DNA from: Methanobacterium sp.
GTDB lineage: Archaea > Methanobacteriota > Methanobacteria > Methanobacteriales > Methanobacteriaceae
Length of the DNA: 64,000 nucleotides
Reading direction: 5' to 3'
NCBI GenBank assembly: GCA_018263005.1
Contig: JADFDH010000002.1
Span: forward strand, 124,001-188,000
The stretch's first letter is position 1; each line of letters starts with the position of its first letter. A program made the position numbers and the translations under genes. Under the pieces are notes generated by a model that was not told where the DNA came from, did not search any database, and worked only from the letters and a program-made list of their open reading frames with translations. Positions 35,750-45,038 of the stretch are shown here, one piece after another.

Positions 35750-36064
35750 ATGGCTGAAAAAAAAGATTATTGCTATGCAGTAGAAGCAGCGCTTGATGAA
35801 TTAGGGGGAAAATGGAAACCATTGATTTTATGGGTATTAATAGATGGAAAATTACGTTTCAGTGAGATAAATAAACTACTACCCTCCATTACCCAGCGCA
35901 TGTTAACTAAACAGCTACGTGAAATGGAGAAGGATAACTTACTAAATAGAAAGGTATACGCTGAAGTGCCTCCAAGAGTGGAATATTCCCTCACCCCCAA
36001 AGGAAAATCGGTGATTCCAGTATTAGAAGCCCTATGTGACTGGGGAGAAAAATATTGTCTATAA
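35750..36064 (+). CDS. HxlR/DUF24-family transcriptional regulator
   Basis: The 104-residue protein is a complete HxlR regulator: CYAVEAALDELGGKWKPLILWVLIDGKLRFSEINKLLPSITQRMLTKQLREME. The single conserved cysteine near the start (Cys8) is the residue that senses quinones, aldehydes or disulfide stress in this family. A second cysteine sits at the C-terminal end (KYCL). The regulator probably controls itself and the divergent peptide gene, and perhaps the nitroreductase beyond it. Confidence 0.9.
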   Translation: MAEKKDYCYAVEAALDELGGKWKPLILWVLIDGKLRFSEINKLLPSITQRMLTKQLREMEKDNLLNRKVYAEVPPRVEYSLTPKGKSVIPVLEALCDWGEKYCL

Positions 36065-36099
36065 ATACCGCTTTACACGTTAAAGTTCATTTAAATAGA

Positions 36100-36858
36100 T
36101 CATTCCATGTATTGTTTAGCGATTTTTGCAGCAAATACTCCGGCTCCAAAACCATTATCTATATTTACCACAGCAATACCAGGAGCACATGATTGTAACA
36201 TGGTAAATAGAGCCGTTTTTCCGCCTTTACCAACCCCATACCCTACAGATGTAGGGACCCCTACAACTGGCACATCTACCAGGCCAGCTACCACCGAGGG
36301 TAATGCGCCTTCCATTCCAGCTATAACTATTAAAACCTTGGCATCTTCTTGGATCATATCTCTTATATGTGAGAAAAGTCTATGAATACCCGCAACACCC
36401 ACGTCATAGGCTGTTAAAGCATTACAACCCATTTCTTCAGCAGTGATCCGTGCTTCCTCTGCTACTGGAATATCAGACGTTCCTGCCGTGATAACACCAA
36501 TTTTAACTTTTTTTTCAACCTCATTAGATTTGATCAGTAATATTTTGGCCCTTCTATTGTATTCCATCTTAAATTCATCTGGTAAATTTAAATTTCCTTT
36601 TATTGAATTATATTTTTCCTTATCCAATCTGGTTACCATAACCCTTCCATTAACTAATGATGCCTTTATTATCTTAATGATATCATCACTTTCCTTACTT
36701 TCAGCAAAAATGACCTCAGGTATTCCGGTTCTCTGATCACGGCACATATCTAACTTGGCAAAATCCTCAATTTCCTTTATTTGCATGGTTTTTAAATTCC
36801 TCTCTGCCTCTTCTATTGTTATTTGCCCATCAATCAATTTTTGCAGAATTTCCTTCAT
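36100..36858 (-). CDS. larB: LarB-type nickel-pincer cofactor/AIR-carboxylase-like protein
   Basis: The preferred start is ATG at 36858 (MKEILQKLIDGQITIEEAERNLK); a GTG at 36867 and an ATG at 36864 are alternatives. The C-terminal half is PurE-like: GVITAGTSDIPVAEEARITAEEMG, GVAGIHRLFSHIRDM, IAGMEGALPSVVAGLVDVPVVGVPTSVGYG and NIDNGFGAGVFAA. LarB carboxylates and hydrolyses nicotinic acid adenine dinucleotide in nickel-pincer synthesis. It is divergent from hypF, another nickel-enzyme gene. I see no LarC or LarE here. Confidence 0.9.
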   Translation of the reverse strand: MKEILQKLIDGQITIEEAERNLKTMQIKEIEDFAKLDMCRDQRTGIPEVIFAESKESDDIIKIIKASLVNGRVMVTRLDKEKYNSIKGNLNLPDEFKMEYNRRAKILLIKSNEVEKKVKIGVITAGTSDIPVAEEARITAEEMGCNALTAYDVGVAGIHRLFSHIRDMIQEDAKVLIVIAGMEGALPSVVAGLVDVPVVGVPTSVGYGVGKGGKTALFTMLQSCAPGIAVVNIDNGFGAGVFAAKIAKQYME

Positions 36859-37018
36859 AACCATCACTTAACCTTCATGACCATCACTTAATAATATAGT
36901 ATATATAAGACTGAAATATTAAAAGAACCTAATATAATTTTCATCATGCAATGAACTATAATATTAAATCATCTTTATAATATTAATCTTATTTTATTGA
37001 AGTATTTGAGGTGCAATT

Positions 37019-39322
37019 TTGGAAAAAGCCAGATTATTGGTCCAGGGAATAGTTCAAGGAGTGGGTTTTAGACCTACTGTTTATAGAATAGCCATGGAAA
37101 TAGGACTTAAGGGTTATGTAAGGAACCTGGGTAATATTGTTGAAATAGTGCTTCAAGGAAACCGGGAAGATATTAAAGGATTTGTTGTGAATTTAAAATC
37201 TAATAAACCACCCATATCAAAAATTAACTCCATTGAAATAAAATGGCTTCCCTCTGAAAATTTAAAGGACTTAAAAGATTTTAAAATATTGGAAAGCTCA
37301 TCTGATTTCTCTGGATCATCTGTAATTCCTCCTGATGTGGCCGTATGTGATAATTGTTTGGCTGAAGTTTCTAATAATAATGACAGAAGGTTTAAATATC
37401 CTTTTACCGCTTGCACTGACTGCGGACCTCGTTTTACGGTTATCAACTCTGTTCCCTATGATCGGGAAAGAACTACTATGGATGAGTTTCCCCTCTGTCC
37501 GGATTGTCTTAATGAGTATAAAAATCCTGTTGATCGTCGTTATCACGCTGAAGCAACTTGCTGTCCAGTTTGTGGTCCTTCGGTATTCTTATATCCGGAT
37601 GAAATTCTGGATATCGGAGATCCCATTAGGTTAGCTGCTGAATTGATCGATGAGGGTAATATTCTGGCAGTGAAAGGAATTGGCGGTACTCATCTGGTAG
37701 CCCGCACCACAGCTGATGATACGGTTTTTGAGCTTAGAAAACGTTTAGGAAGGTTTAATCAACCATTTGCCTGTATGTCTCCTGATATGAAGACCATCAG
37801 ATCATTTGCTAATGTTTCAGATAAAGAAGAGGATATTTTACTATCGAGAAGTAGACCCATTGTTGTTTTAAATAAGAATAATGATTATTTTTTATCTTCT
37901 CATGTATCTCCCTCACTTCATAACTTGGGAATAATGCTACCCTATTCAGCATTACATCATATGCTATTTGAATACTCAAAAGAACCAGCTTATATTATGA
38001 CTTCTGCTAACATGCCTGGTGAACCTATGCTTATAAATAACCAGGAGATCATCGATAAATTGGATGGTGTTGCAGATTATTATCTTCTGCATGATCGCAA
38101 GATAGTGAATCGGTGCGACGATTCTGTGGTCAGATTTAGAGGAGATGATATGGCGTTTATCAGGAGATCCAGAGGTTATGTACCAGAACCATATGATTTC
38201 TCCAGATTTAAAGGGGATTTAAAGGTCTTATCTCTGGGTCCTGAGATCGATGTAACATTTTCCATATTAAAAGAGGGTAAATGCTATTTATCCCAACATA
38301 TAGGGGATACTACTAAATATGAGACCTTTAAATATCTTAAAGAAGCTATAAAATATTTAATGGGCATAACCAAAACTAATTCTGTAGATGTGGTGGCTTG
38401 TGATTTACATCCTCAATTTTTTACCACCAAACTGGCCCAAGAATTAGGTGAAAAATTCAACTGTCCCGTATTGGGAGTTCAACATCACCATGCACATGCA
38501 GCTTCCCTGGCAGTGGATAATCATGCCGATGAGATAATTTGTATCGCTGCCGATGGGGTGGGTTATGGTGATGATGGAACAGCCTGGGGTGGTGAAATAA
38601 TACACTATCAAGGAGCAGAATATAAAAGGACTGCTAGTTTGATGCCTCAAAAAATGGTAGGTGGTGATATAACCACTAAATATCCAATTAGAATGGTTAT
38701 GGGCCTGTTATATGACCATTATCACCCGGATAAATTATTGGATATGATGAATAAGGATTATTTATCCTATTTCAAACATGGCCAGAAAGAGGTTGATCTG
38801 GTATTTCAGCAGCTTAAGAAAGGATTTAATCTTACCGAAACAACTAGTACCGGACGAGTTTTAGACGCAATATCTACTCTTCTCCACATATGCGGTAGAC
38901 GAACCTATGAAGGTGAGTGTGCAATGAAACTAGAATCCGTGGCTTATAAAGGAAAGGAAACTCTAGAAATTCCGGTAAAAATTAGAAAATTCCAAGGTAG
39001 AAATGTTTTAGATACGTCATCTATACTATTAGAGGTTTTAGATAAACTTTCATCTGGTGAAGATGTTTGTGATATCGCCCTAGCTGGTCAAAAAGCTGTT
39101 TCCTTAGGTTTAGCAGATTTAGCAATCAGAACTGCTGATAGAACCGGAGTTGAAATTATAGGTGGTTCTGGTGGGGTATTTTATAATGAAGCTATAAGTC
39201 TGAGTATTAAAAATAGGGTAGAGTCTGCTGGTTATAATTTCATACAGCATAAGAATAGCTGTGCTGGAGATGGGTCTGTTTCCATGGGACAAGCTGCAGT
39301 AGCTGCATTAAAATATGATTAA
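37019..39322 (+). CDS. hypF: HypF, carbamoyltransferase for [NiFe] hydrogenase maturation
   Basis: The TTG at 37019 follows GAGGTGCAATT. The 767-residue protein shows all HypF domains in order. First is an acylphosphatase (QGIVQGVGFRPTVYRIA), then two zinc fingers (CDNCLAEV, CTDCGPRF, CPDCLNEY, CCPVCGP), then a YrdC-like domain (DEGNILAVKGIGGTHLVART) and a Kae1-like domain with HHHAHAASL. HypF transfers a carbamoyl group from carbamoyl phosphate to HypE, the source of the CN ligands of the Ni-Fe site. The F420 hydrogenase genes lie 10 kb downstream. Confidence 0.96.
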   Translation: MEKARLLVQGIVQGVGFRPTVYRIAMEIGLKGYVRNLGNIVEIVLQGNREDIKGFVVNLKSNKPPISKINSIEIKWLPSENLKDLKDFKILESSSDFSGSSVIPPDVAVCDNCLAEVSNNNDRRFKYPFTACTDCGPRFTVINSVPYDRERTTMDEFPLCPDCLNEYKNPVDRRYHAEATCCPVCGPSVFLYPDEILDIGDPIRLAAELIDEGNILAVKGIGGTHLVARTTADDTVFELRKRLGRFNQPFACMSPDMKTIRSFANVSDKEEDILLSRSRPIVVLNKNNDYFLSSHVSPSLHNLGIMLPYSALHHMLFEYSKEPAYIMTSANMPGEPMLINNQEIIDKLDGVADYYLLHDRKIVNRCDDSVVRFRGDDMAFIRRSRGYVPEPYDFSRFKGDLKVLSLGPEIDVTFSILKEGKCYLSQHIGDTTKYETFKYLKEAIKYLMGITKTNSVDVVACDLHPQFFTTKLAQELGEKFNCPVLGVQHHHAHAASLAVDNHADEIICIAADGVGYGDDGTAWGGEIIHYQGAEYKRTASLMPQKMVGGDITTKYPIRMVMGLLYDHYHPDKLLDMMNKDYLSYFKHGQKEVDLVFQQLKKGFNLTETTSTGRVLDAISTLLHICGRRTYEGECAMKLESVAYKGKETLEIPVKIRKFQGRNVLDTSSILLEVLDKLSSGEDVCDIALAGQKAVSLGLADLAIRTADRTGVEIIGGSGGVFYNEAISLSIKNRVESAGYNFIQHKNSCAGDGSVSMGQAAVAALKYD

Positions 39323-39358
39323 GTTTATTGATAGGGATGTTCTCATAAATTGAAGGCA

Positions 39359-39850
39359 TTACTCAGAGATATCTTCATCAGCTAGAACCGGTAAGTTTAA
39401 AGAACGTTTCTTTAGAGCTCTTTTTCTGTCTTTAAGTCTTTTTAGTAGATCTCTTGCATGATCCATGGCCTGATCGTATTCCTCAATGAGATTTTCCAGA
39501 TCTTTCTCCACTGATTCGCCCATTCTGGATCTTTCTTCTAATCTTTGTAGTTCTTGGGACTGATGACCTGGTACCTTTACTCTGATGATTCCTTGACTGA
39601 TGAATATCTGAAACTCAATATCCCTGGATATACCATAGTATTTTCTGGGTCTTCCGCGTTCTATCTTCTTAAAAGAAGAATTTAATAATCCTACTTCTTC
39701 CATAGCTCTTAGATGTTCTATTATGGCCTTTTGACCTACAGCTAACTCCCTAGATATCTGACTGACAAAACGTGGCTCATCCCTGAGGAAATCCAGTATT
39801 TCTCTACGGGTTTTACATCCCATTACATCTAATATTTCTTCTAAATCCAT
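39359..39850 (-). CDS. Winged-helix regulator, probable heat-shock repressor
   Basis: The 163-residue protein has an ArsR-like winged helix (MGCKTRREILDFLRDEPRFVSQISRELAVGQKAIIEHLRAMEEVGLL, then wing ERGRPRKYYGIS), a short beta segment IIRVKVPGHQ and a C-terminal coiled coil (LQRLEERSRM...LLKRLKDRKRALKKR). It is divergent from grpE-dnaK-dnaJ, and three TATA/operator repeats lie between. By analogy with the Pyrococcus Phr regulator it may repress heat-shock genes; this link is inference. Confidence 0.85.
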   Translation of the reverse strand: MDLEEILDVMGCKTRREILDFLRDEPRFVSQISRELAVGQKAIIEHLRAMEEVGLLNSSFKKIERGRPRKYYGISRDIEFQIFISQGIIRVKVPGHQSQELQRLEERSRMGESVEKDLENLIEEYDQAMDHARDLLKRLKDRKRALKKRSLNLPVLADEDISE

Positions 39851-39944
39851 TGATCATCACTTATTCATTTTAAATGATATATTAAGTTCAAGATTTTATT
39901 ATTTTTGATACATTTTTATTCTGTATTCAACTAATTATTATTCG

Positions 39945-40051
39945 AAAGGTTTATATAACCTTTAGTAACTATAATACCTTAGGGTTAATATAACTTTTGG
40001 TAACTATAATTTTGATGTTCAACAAAAAATTTATATAACCTTTAGTAACTA
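39945..40051. promoter_or_regulatory. Triple TATA/operator repeat between the regulator gene and grpE
   Basis: Three copies of one element are present: TTATATAACCTTTAGTAACTA at 39951-39971 and 40031-40051, and TTAATATAACTTTTGGTAAC followed by TA at 39985-40006. The first copy lies inside a perfect inverted repeat, AAAGGTT-TATAT-AACCTTT (39945-39963). The third copy supplies the TATA box for grpE and the first can serve the divergent regulator. TAGTAACTA resembles the TGGTAA core reported for Phr in Pyrococcus. Confidence 0.7.
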
Positions 40052-40099
40052 AATTGATAAAAAGTTACCCCCTTATTTATCCACTAAAAAGGTGAATGA

Positions 40100-40657
40100 A
40101 TGACTGATGCCAAAGAAATAAAGAAATTAAAAAAAGAATTAGACAATATACAGTCAGAAATTCGCGAAAAAGATTCTCAAATGGAAGAAATCCATCAAGA
40201 GCTGGAAAAGAAAGAAAAAATCATTAAAGAACAAGAAGAAAAAATCGATGATTATTTTTCACAGCTTCAACGCCTACAAGCTGATTTCGAGAATTATAAG
40301 AAGAGATCAGAGAAAGATCTAAGCGAATACATAAGATACGCCAACGAAAATTTAATTTTAAAAATTTTAGAAACTTATGAAGATTTAGAGAGAGCACTGG
40401 CCTCAGAAAAATCCCAAGATCTACAGGAAGGAGTGGAAATTATTTATAAAAACCTAAAAAATATCCTGGAAGGAGAAGGCCTCCAGGAAATATGTGTTGA
40501 AGGAGAAAAATTCGACCCCTTCAAACATGAAGCATTGATGGTAGAAGAAAATGAAGATTATGAAAATGGAACCATCATAGAAGAACTTGGAAAGGGCTAT
40601 ACCCTAGACTCCAAGGTAATAAAGTATTCAAAAGTAAAAGTTTGCAAAAAAAGGTGA
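40100..40657 (+). CDS. grpE: GrpE, nucleotide exchange factor for DnaK
   Basis: The 185-residue protein has a long N-terminal coiled coil (KEIKKLKKELDNIQSEIREKDSQ... EEKIDDYFSQLQRLQADFENYKKRSEKDL) and the GrpE beta domain (EICVEGEKFDPFKHEALMVEENEDYENGTIIEELGKGYTLDSKVIKYSKVKV). It speeds ADP release from DnaK. It is the first gene of the heat-shock cluster, with AAAAAGGTGAATGA at its start. The stop is five bases before the dnaK start. Confidence 0.95.
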   Translation: MTDAKEIKKLKKELDNIQSEIREKDSQMEEIHQELEKKEKIIKEQEEKIDDYFSQLQRLQADFENYKKRSEKDLSEYIRYANENLILKILETYEDLERALASEKSQDLQEGVEIIYKNLKNILEGEGLQEICVEGEKFDPFKHEALMVEENEDYENGTIIEELGKGYTLDSKVIKYSKVKVCKKR

Positions 40658-40662
40658 TAATT

Positions 40663-42528
40663 ATGGCTAAAAAAGAAAAAATAATTGGTATAGATTTAGG
40701 AACAAGTAACTCTGCAGCAGCAGCACTTATAGGTGGAAAACCAACCATCATACCCAGTGCAGAAGGGGCCACCCAGTACGGTAAATCATTCCCCAGCTAC
40801 GTGGCATTTACCGATGATGGACAAAAACTAGTAGGAGAACCAGCAAGAAGACAGGCAGTAACCAACCCAGAACACACCATAACTGCCATTAAAAGACACA
40901 TGGGGACCAGTTACAAAGTCGATGCTGTGGGTAAACAGTACACACCTCAGGAAATATCCGCTTTCATTCTGCAAAAAATAAAAAAAGATGCCGAGGCATT
41001 TTTAGGTGAAGAAGTGAAAAAAGCAGTCATAACCGTACCCGCCTACTTCGATGACAACCAAAGGACAGCCACTAAAGATGCAGGTACCATCGCGGGCTTA
41101 GAAGTTATTAGATTAGTAAATGAACCCACCGCCGCCAGTCTGGCATATGGTATCGATAAGGAATCCGATGAAGAATTAGAAATCCTGGTATTCGATTTCG
41201 GTGGCGGAACCCTGGACGTAACCATCATGGAATTTGGTGGAGGAGTATTTGAAGTTAAATCCACCAGTGGAGACACCAAATTAGGCGGAACTGACATGGA
41301 CGCTGTGGTGATGAACTACCTAGCCGATCAGTTCAAAATGGAAACCGGCGTAGACCTGATGAACGATGACCAGGCTGTACAGAGACTCAGAGAAGCAGCT
41401 GAAAAAGCAAAAATTGAACTCTCCACCACTCTTACAACCGATATTAACTTACCATTCATAACCGCAACTCAAGAAGGGCCTAAACACCTAACCCAAACCT
41501 TAACCAGGGCCAAACTGGAAGAATTGGTTGATCCCATTATCAAAAAATGTTCCGGACCAATGGAACAGGCTATTTCTGATGCTAAAATGACCAAAGCCGA
41601 TGTTAATAAAATCATACTGGTAGGAGGACCAACCAGAATGCCAGCAGTCCAGAAGTTCGTGGAAGATTACATTGGAAAGTCCGTAGAAAGAGGAGTTGAT
41701 CCTATGGAATGTGTGGCTGTAGGAGCAGCTATTCAAGGAGGTGTACTTGCTGGAGAAATAAAAGATCTGGTTTTACTCGATGTAACCCCACTTTCATTAG
41801 GTATAGAAACATTGGGAGGAGTATTTACCAAACTCATAGACAGAAACACAACCATCCCCACAAAGAAAAGTCAGATATTTACTACAGCAGCAGATAACCA
41901 AACTTCCGTGGACATCCATGTATTACAAGGTGAGAGATCCATGGCCAGCGGCAACACCACATTGGGAAGATTCCAACTGGTAGGAATACCCCCAGCTCCA
42001 AGAGGAATGCCCCAAATCGAAGTTACATTCGATATAGATGCTAATGGTATTATGAATGTCTCTGCCAAAGACATGGGAACCGGTAAAGAACAGAAAGTCA
42101 CCATAACAGCCCCCAATAAGCTTTCCAAGGATGAAATAGATCAGAAAGTAAAAGAAGCTGAAGCTCACGCAGATGAGGACAAGAAGAAACATGAAGAAAT
42201 TGAAATAAGGAACAACGCAGACTCTATGATCTACACCTCAGAAAAAACCTTAGAAGAGTTAGGAGATAAAGTAAACCCTGATCAGAAAACTAAGATAGAA
42301 GAATTGGTTAAAGAATTAAGAGAACTCATAGGTGGAGATGACCTGGTAGCAATCAAGAACAAAACTGAAGAACTTACCAAAGCGGTGCAAGAAGTAGGTG
42401 CAACCATTTATCAACAAGCTCAACAGGAACAGGCTCAACAGCAGGCTCAACAGGAACAACAAGGTGCTGAACAGGACTCTAAAAATGGAGATGACACTGT
42501 AGATGCTGACTATGAGGTCAAAAAATAA
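40663..42528 (+). CDS. dnaK: DnaK (Hsp70) chaperone
   Basis: The ATG at 40663 follows AAGGTGATAATT. The 621-residue protein carries all Hsp70 signatures: IIGIDLGTSNSAAAAL, VFDFGGGTLDVTIM and VGGPTRMPAVQ in the ATPase domain, the substrate-binding domain from about residue 375, and a lid. Like Gram-positive and archaeal DnaK it lacks the 24-residue insertion of proteobacterial proteins near the start. The C-terminus is glutamine-rich (QQAQQEQAQQQAQQEQQ) and ends DADYEVKK. Confidence 0.97.
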   Translation: MAKKEKIIGIDLGTSNSAAAALIGGKPTIIPSAEGATQYGKSFPSYVAFTDDGQKLVGEPARRQAVTNPEHTITAIKRHMGTSYKVDAVGKQYTPQEISAFILQKIKKDAEAFLGEEVKKAVITVPAYFDDNQRTATKDAGTIAGLEVIRLVNEPTAASLAYGIDKESDEELEILVFDFGGGTLDVTIMEFGGGVFEVKSTSGDTKLGGTDMDAVVMNYLADQFKMETGVDLMNDDQAVQRLREAAEKAKIELSTTLTTDINLPFITATQEGPKHLTQTLTRAKLEELVDPIIKKCSGPMEQAISDAKMTKADVNKIILVGGPTRMPAVQKFVEDYIGKSVERGVDPMECVAVGAAIQGGVLAGEIKDLVLLDVTPLSLGIETLGGVFTKLIDRNTTIPTKKSQIFTTAADNQTSVDIHVLQGERSMASGNTTLGRFQLVGIPPAPRGMPQIEVTFDIDANGIMNVSAKDMGTGKEQKVTITAPNKLSKDEIDQKVKEAEAHADEDKKKHEEIEIRNNADSMIYTSEKTLEELGDKVNPDQKTKIEELVKELRELIGGDDLVAIKNKTEELTKAVQEVGATIYQQAQQEQAQQQAQQEQQGAEQDSKNGDDTVDADYEVKK

Positions 42529-42542
42529 AATTTGAATAAGTT

Positions 42543-42560
42543 GTAGGGACTTTTCCCTAC
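42543..42560 (+). terminator. Hairpin after dnaK
   Basis: GTAGGGA-CTTT-TCCCTAC forms a perfect 7-bp stem with a four-base loop, 15 bases after the dnaK stop. It is followed by an A/T-rich stretch with a few T-runs. It could end or stabilise the grpE-dnaK transcript, with dnaJ then read partly through or from its own promoter in 42600-42680. Confidence 0.5.
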
Positions 42561-42690
42561 CATAATATTATTTTCCTTACAATAAATTTTAAAAATTATA
42601 ATCTTTAAATAATTTAAAAACAAATGGTTACTTAATATTTATTCTAGTTTTTTTGATTAAAATAGTAAAGATAATAAAGGTAAAGATTAT

Positions 42691-43851
42691 ATGGAAGAAA
42701 AACGTGATTATTACGAGGTTCTTGGGTTAGAAAAAGGTGCTGATAAGAAAGATATTAAAAAGGCCTATCGTAAATTGGCCATGCAATATCACCCTGATGT
42801 CAGTGATGATCCGGATAGTGCAGATAAGTTCAAAGAAATCAGTGAAGCCTATGCTGTACTATCTGATGAGGAGAAAAGAAACACTTATGATCAATACGGA
42901 CATGCTGGAATGGGTGGATTCTCCCAGGAAGACATATTCAACAATATAAACTTCGAAGACATTTTTCGTGGCTTCGGTTTTGGAGGAAACAGGGCCGGAG
43001 GAAGTGGTTTTGAAAATATATTCGATATCTTCGGCTTTGGTGGAGGAAGAAGAAACGGACCAGTACAGGGAGATGACCTAGCCTATCATTTAGACATCAC
43101 CCTGGAAGACGCTGCCAACGGCCTAGAAAAAGATATCGAAGTTTCTCATAAAAAAACTTGTACCCGCTGTAATGGTTCTAAAGCTGAGCCAGGGACAGAA
43201 TCACGTGTTTGTTCCCAATGTGGAGGGAGCGGTCAAGTTCGCCAGGTAAGTAACACACCATTAGGTCAATTTGCAACCATAAGACCATGTAATACCTGCC
43301 ACGGTGAAGGTAAAATAATAGATACTCCCTGTAAAGAATGCCATGGAAATGGCATCCTAAAACAAAAAAGCACCATCCATATCAAAATACCTCCTGGTGT
43401 TGATGATGGAAGCAGACTACGCGTTCCCGGTGAAGGAGATATTGGAATACGAGGCGGTCCGCCTGGAGACCTTTATATACTGATAAAAGTTAAGAAACAT
43501 CCCCTATTCGTTCGTGATGGTTCAGATCTAATCTATGAAATGCCAATCAGCTTCGTTCAGGCTTCTTTAGGTGATACTGTTGAAGCTCCTACACTTGATG
43601 GGGCAGTGGATCTTAAAATACCATCCGGGACACAAAGTGGTACATCTTTCCGTATAAAAGGCCAGGGACTTCCCCATATGCGATGGACTGGTAAGGGCAA
43701 TCTTTATGTAAAGGTAAAAGTTGTAACTCCTAAAAAACTAAACCCCAAACAGAAGGAATTGCTAAGAGAATTTGCAGATGCCAGTGGAGAAGAAATCTAT
43801 ATAGAAGATAAAGGATTTTTTGATAAAATGAAGGATGCCATCAGTCATTGA
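42691..43851 (+). CDS. dnaJ: DnaJ (Hsp40) co-chaperone
   Basis: The 386-residue protein is a full type I DnaJ. It has a J domain (KRDYYEVLGLEKGADKKDIKKAYRKLAMQYHPDV, HPD present), a Gly/Phe-rich linker (GFGFGGNRAGGSGFENIF), four zinc-finger repeats (CTRCNGSKAEPG, CSQCGGSGQV, CNTCHGEGKI, CKECHGNGIL) and the C-terminal domains. It stimulates the DnaK ATPase and presents substrates. It follows dnaK by 162 bases, with a hairpin and A/T-rich DNA between. Confidence 0.97.
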   Translation: MEEKRDYYEVLGLEKGADKKDIKKAYRKLAMQYHPDVSDDPDSADKFKEISEAYAVLSDEEKRNTYDQYGHAGMGGFSQEDIFNNINFEDIFRGFGFGGNRAGGSGFENIFDIFGFGGGRRNGPVQGDDLAYHLDITLEDAANGLEKDIEVSHKKTCTRCNGSKAEPGTESRVCSQCGGSGQVRQVSNTPLGQFATIRPCNTCHGEGKIIDTPCKECHGNGILKQKSTIHIKIPPGVDDGSRLRVPGEGDIGIRGGPPGDLYILIKVKKHPLFVRDGSDLIYEMPISFVQASLGDTVEAPTLDGAVDLKIPSGTQSGTSFRIKGQGLPHMRWTGKGNLYVKVKVVTPKKLNPKQKELLREFADASGEEIYIEDKGFFDKMKDAISH

Positions 43852-43898
43852 TTTGATTTAAAAAAAATTTTAATTCATTTTATTTGAAATATATTTAA

Positions 43899-44224
<326 letters not shown>

Positions 44225-44239
44225 TAAAATTAATTATAA

Positions 44240-44314
<75 letters not shown>

Positions 44315-44338
44315 CTTTATGATTCTTACCTTTTAGGG

Positions 44339-44346
44339 TATATAAA
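44339..44346 (-). promoter_or_regulatory. TATA box for tRNA-iMet and rnpB
   Basis: On the minus strand the sequence reads AAATGTTTATATACCC, a TATA box with a purine-rich BRE-like stretch in front, about 25 bases ahead of the tRNA 5' end. The gap between the tRNA and rnpB is too short for a second promoter of this form. Confidence 0.65.
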
Positions 44347-44471
44347 CATTTGCATAGTAATAAAATCTCTATTATTTTATTAAAAATTTCTATTTAATTT
44401 TTTGATTAAAAAAGTAGATATAATCGAATTTAGGATAAAAAAATTTAAAAAAATGATTTCAGTGATATTTA

Positions 44472-45038
44472 CTATTTTTTTAATTTCTCAGAATCATCAG
44501 GTTTTTCCAGTTCAGAAAGTCTATCCTCGATTTTCTCCAATTTCTTATTTGTAAAACCTTTATATTCGATGAATCTTTTCTCCAATTCTTCTACATCTAG
44601 TGATACTGTGTTGAATCTTTCTTCAAGCTTGGATAGGTCTGATTTGGTGGCTAGTTCCCAGTCTTTAATGAGCTGATCACTTCGTTCGTTTAGAAAGATT
44701 TCTATTCTGTTAGATAATAGATCCGTACTTATTGGTACTTCTTTAACCTTACCTTTAATCTTCTCACCCATACCCGCCATTTTCTCGCTCATTCCAGTCA
44801 TAGTACCACCTTCAGTTATTTTTGCTCCTGCATTAGTGGCCTTAGCACCTGTTTTCTTAATCTTCTCCTGGGCCTTGGATAAACCTTCATTTACTTCCAG
44901 AGTCCTTTTTCTACCCTCTGTGCTTTTTGGCCTGATATTTGAAAGATAATTTCCATTGGTGCCCTGCAGATAATAATAAATAAGAACTACTATGGCACAG
45001 ATTAAAATTAGAACTGCAATGAATTCTAAAGCGGTCAT
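44472..45038 (-). CDS. Membrane-anchored coiled-coil protein, 188 aa
   Basis: One N-terminal transmembrane segment (ALEFIAVLILICAIVVLIYYYL) is followed by a Lys/Gly-rich stretch (AGAKITEGGTMTGMSEKMAGMGEKIKG) and a C-terminal coiled coil (LSKLEERFNTVSLDVEELEKRFIEYKGF...). I do not recognise a family. The gene overlaps the stop of the 45035-45502 gene by four bases, so the two are coupled. Confidence 0.65.
   Translation of the reverse strand: MTALEFIAVLILICAIVVLIYYYLQGTNGNYLSNIRPKSTEGRKRTLEVNEGLSKAQEKIKKTGAKATNAGAKITEGGTMTGMSEKMAGMGEKIKGKVKEVPISTDLLSNRIEIFLNERSDQLIKDWELATKSDLSKLEERFNTVSLDVEELEKRFIEYKGFTNKKLEKIEDRLSELEKPDDSEKLKK

Noticed and set aside
36862..36897. Direct repeat of ACCATCACTTAA upstream of larB
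   Set aside because: It is a short 12-base duplication without symmetry or a clear regulator, and may be chance.
40642..40662. TTG upstream start for DnaK
   Set aside because: It would overlap grpE and lie before the ribosome site; the ATG at 40663 fits the family start.
42420..42480. CAA/CAG-rich tract near the end of dnaK as a repeat element
   Set aside because: It encodes the glutamine-rich tail in frame; such tails are common in DnaK and need no further explanation.
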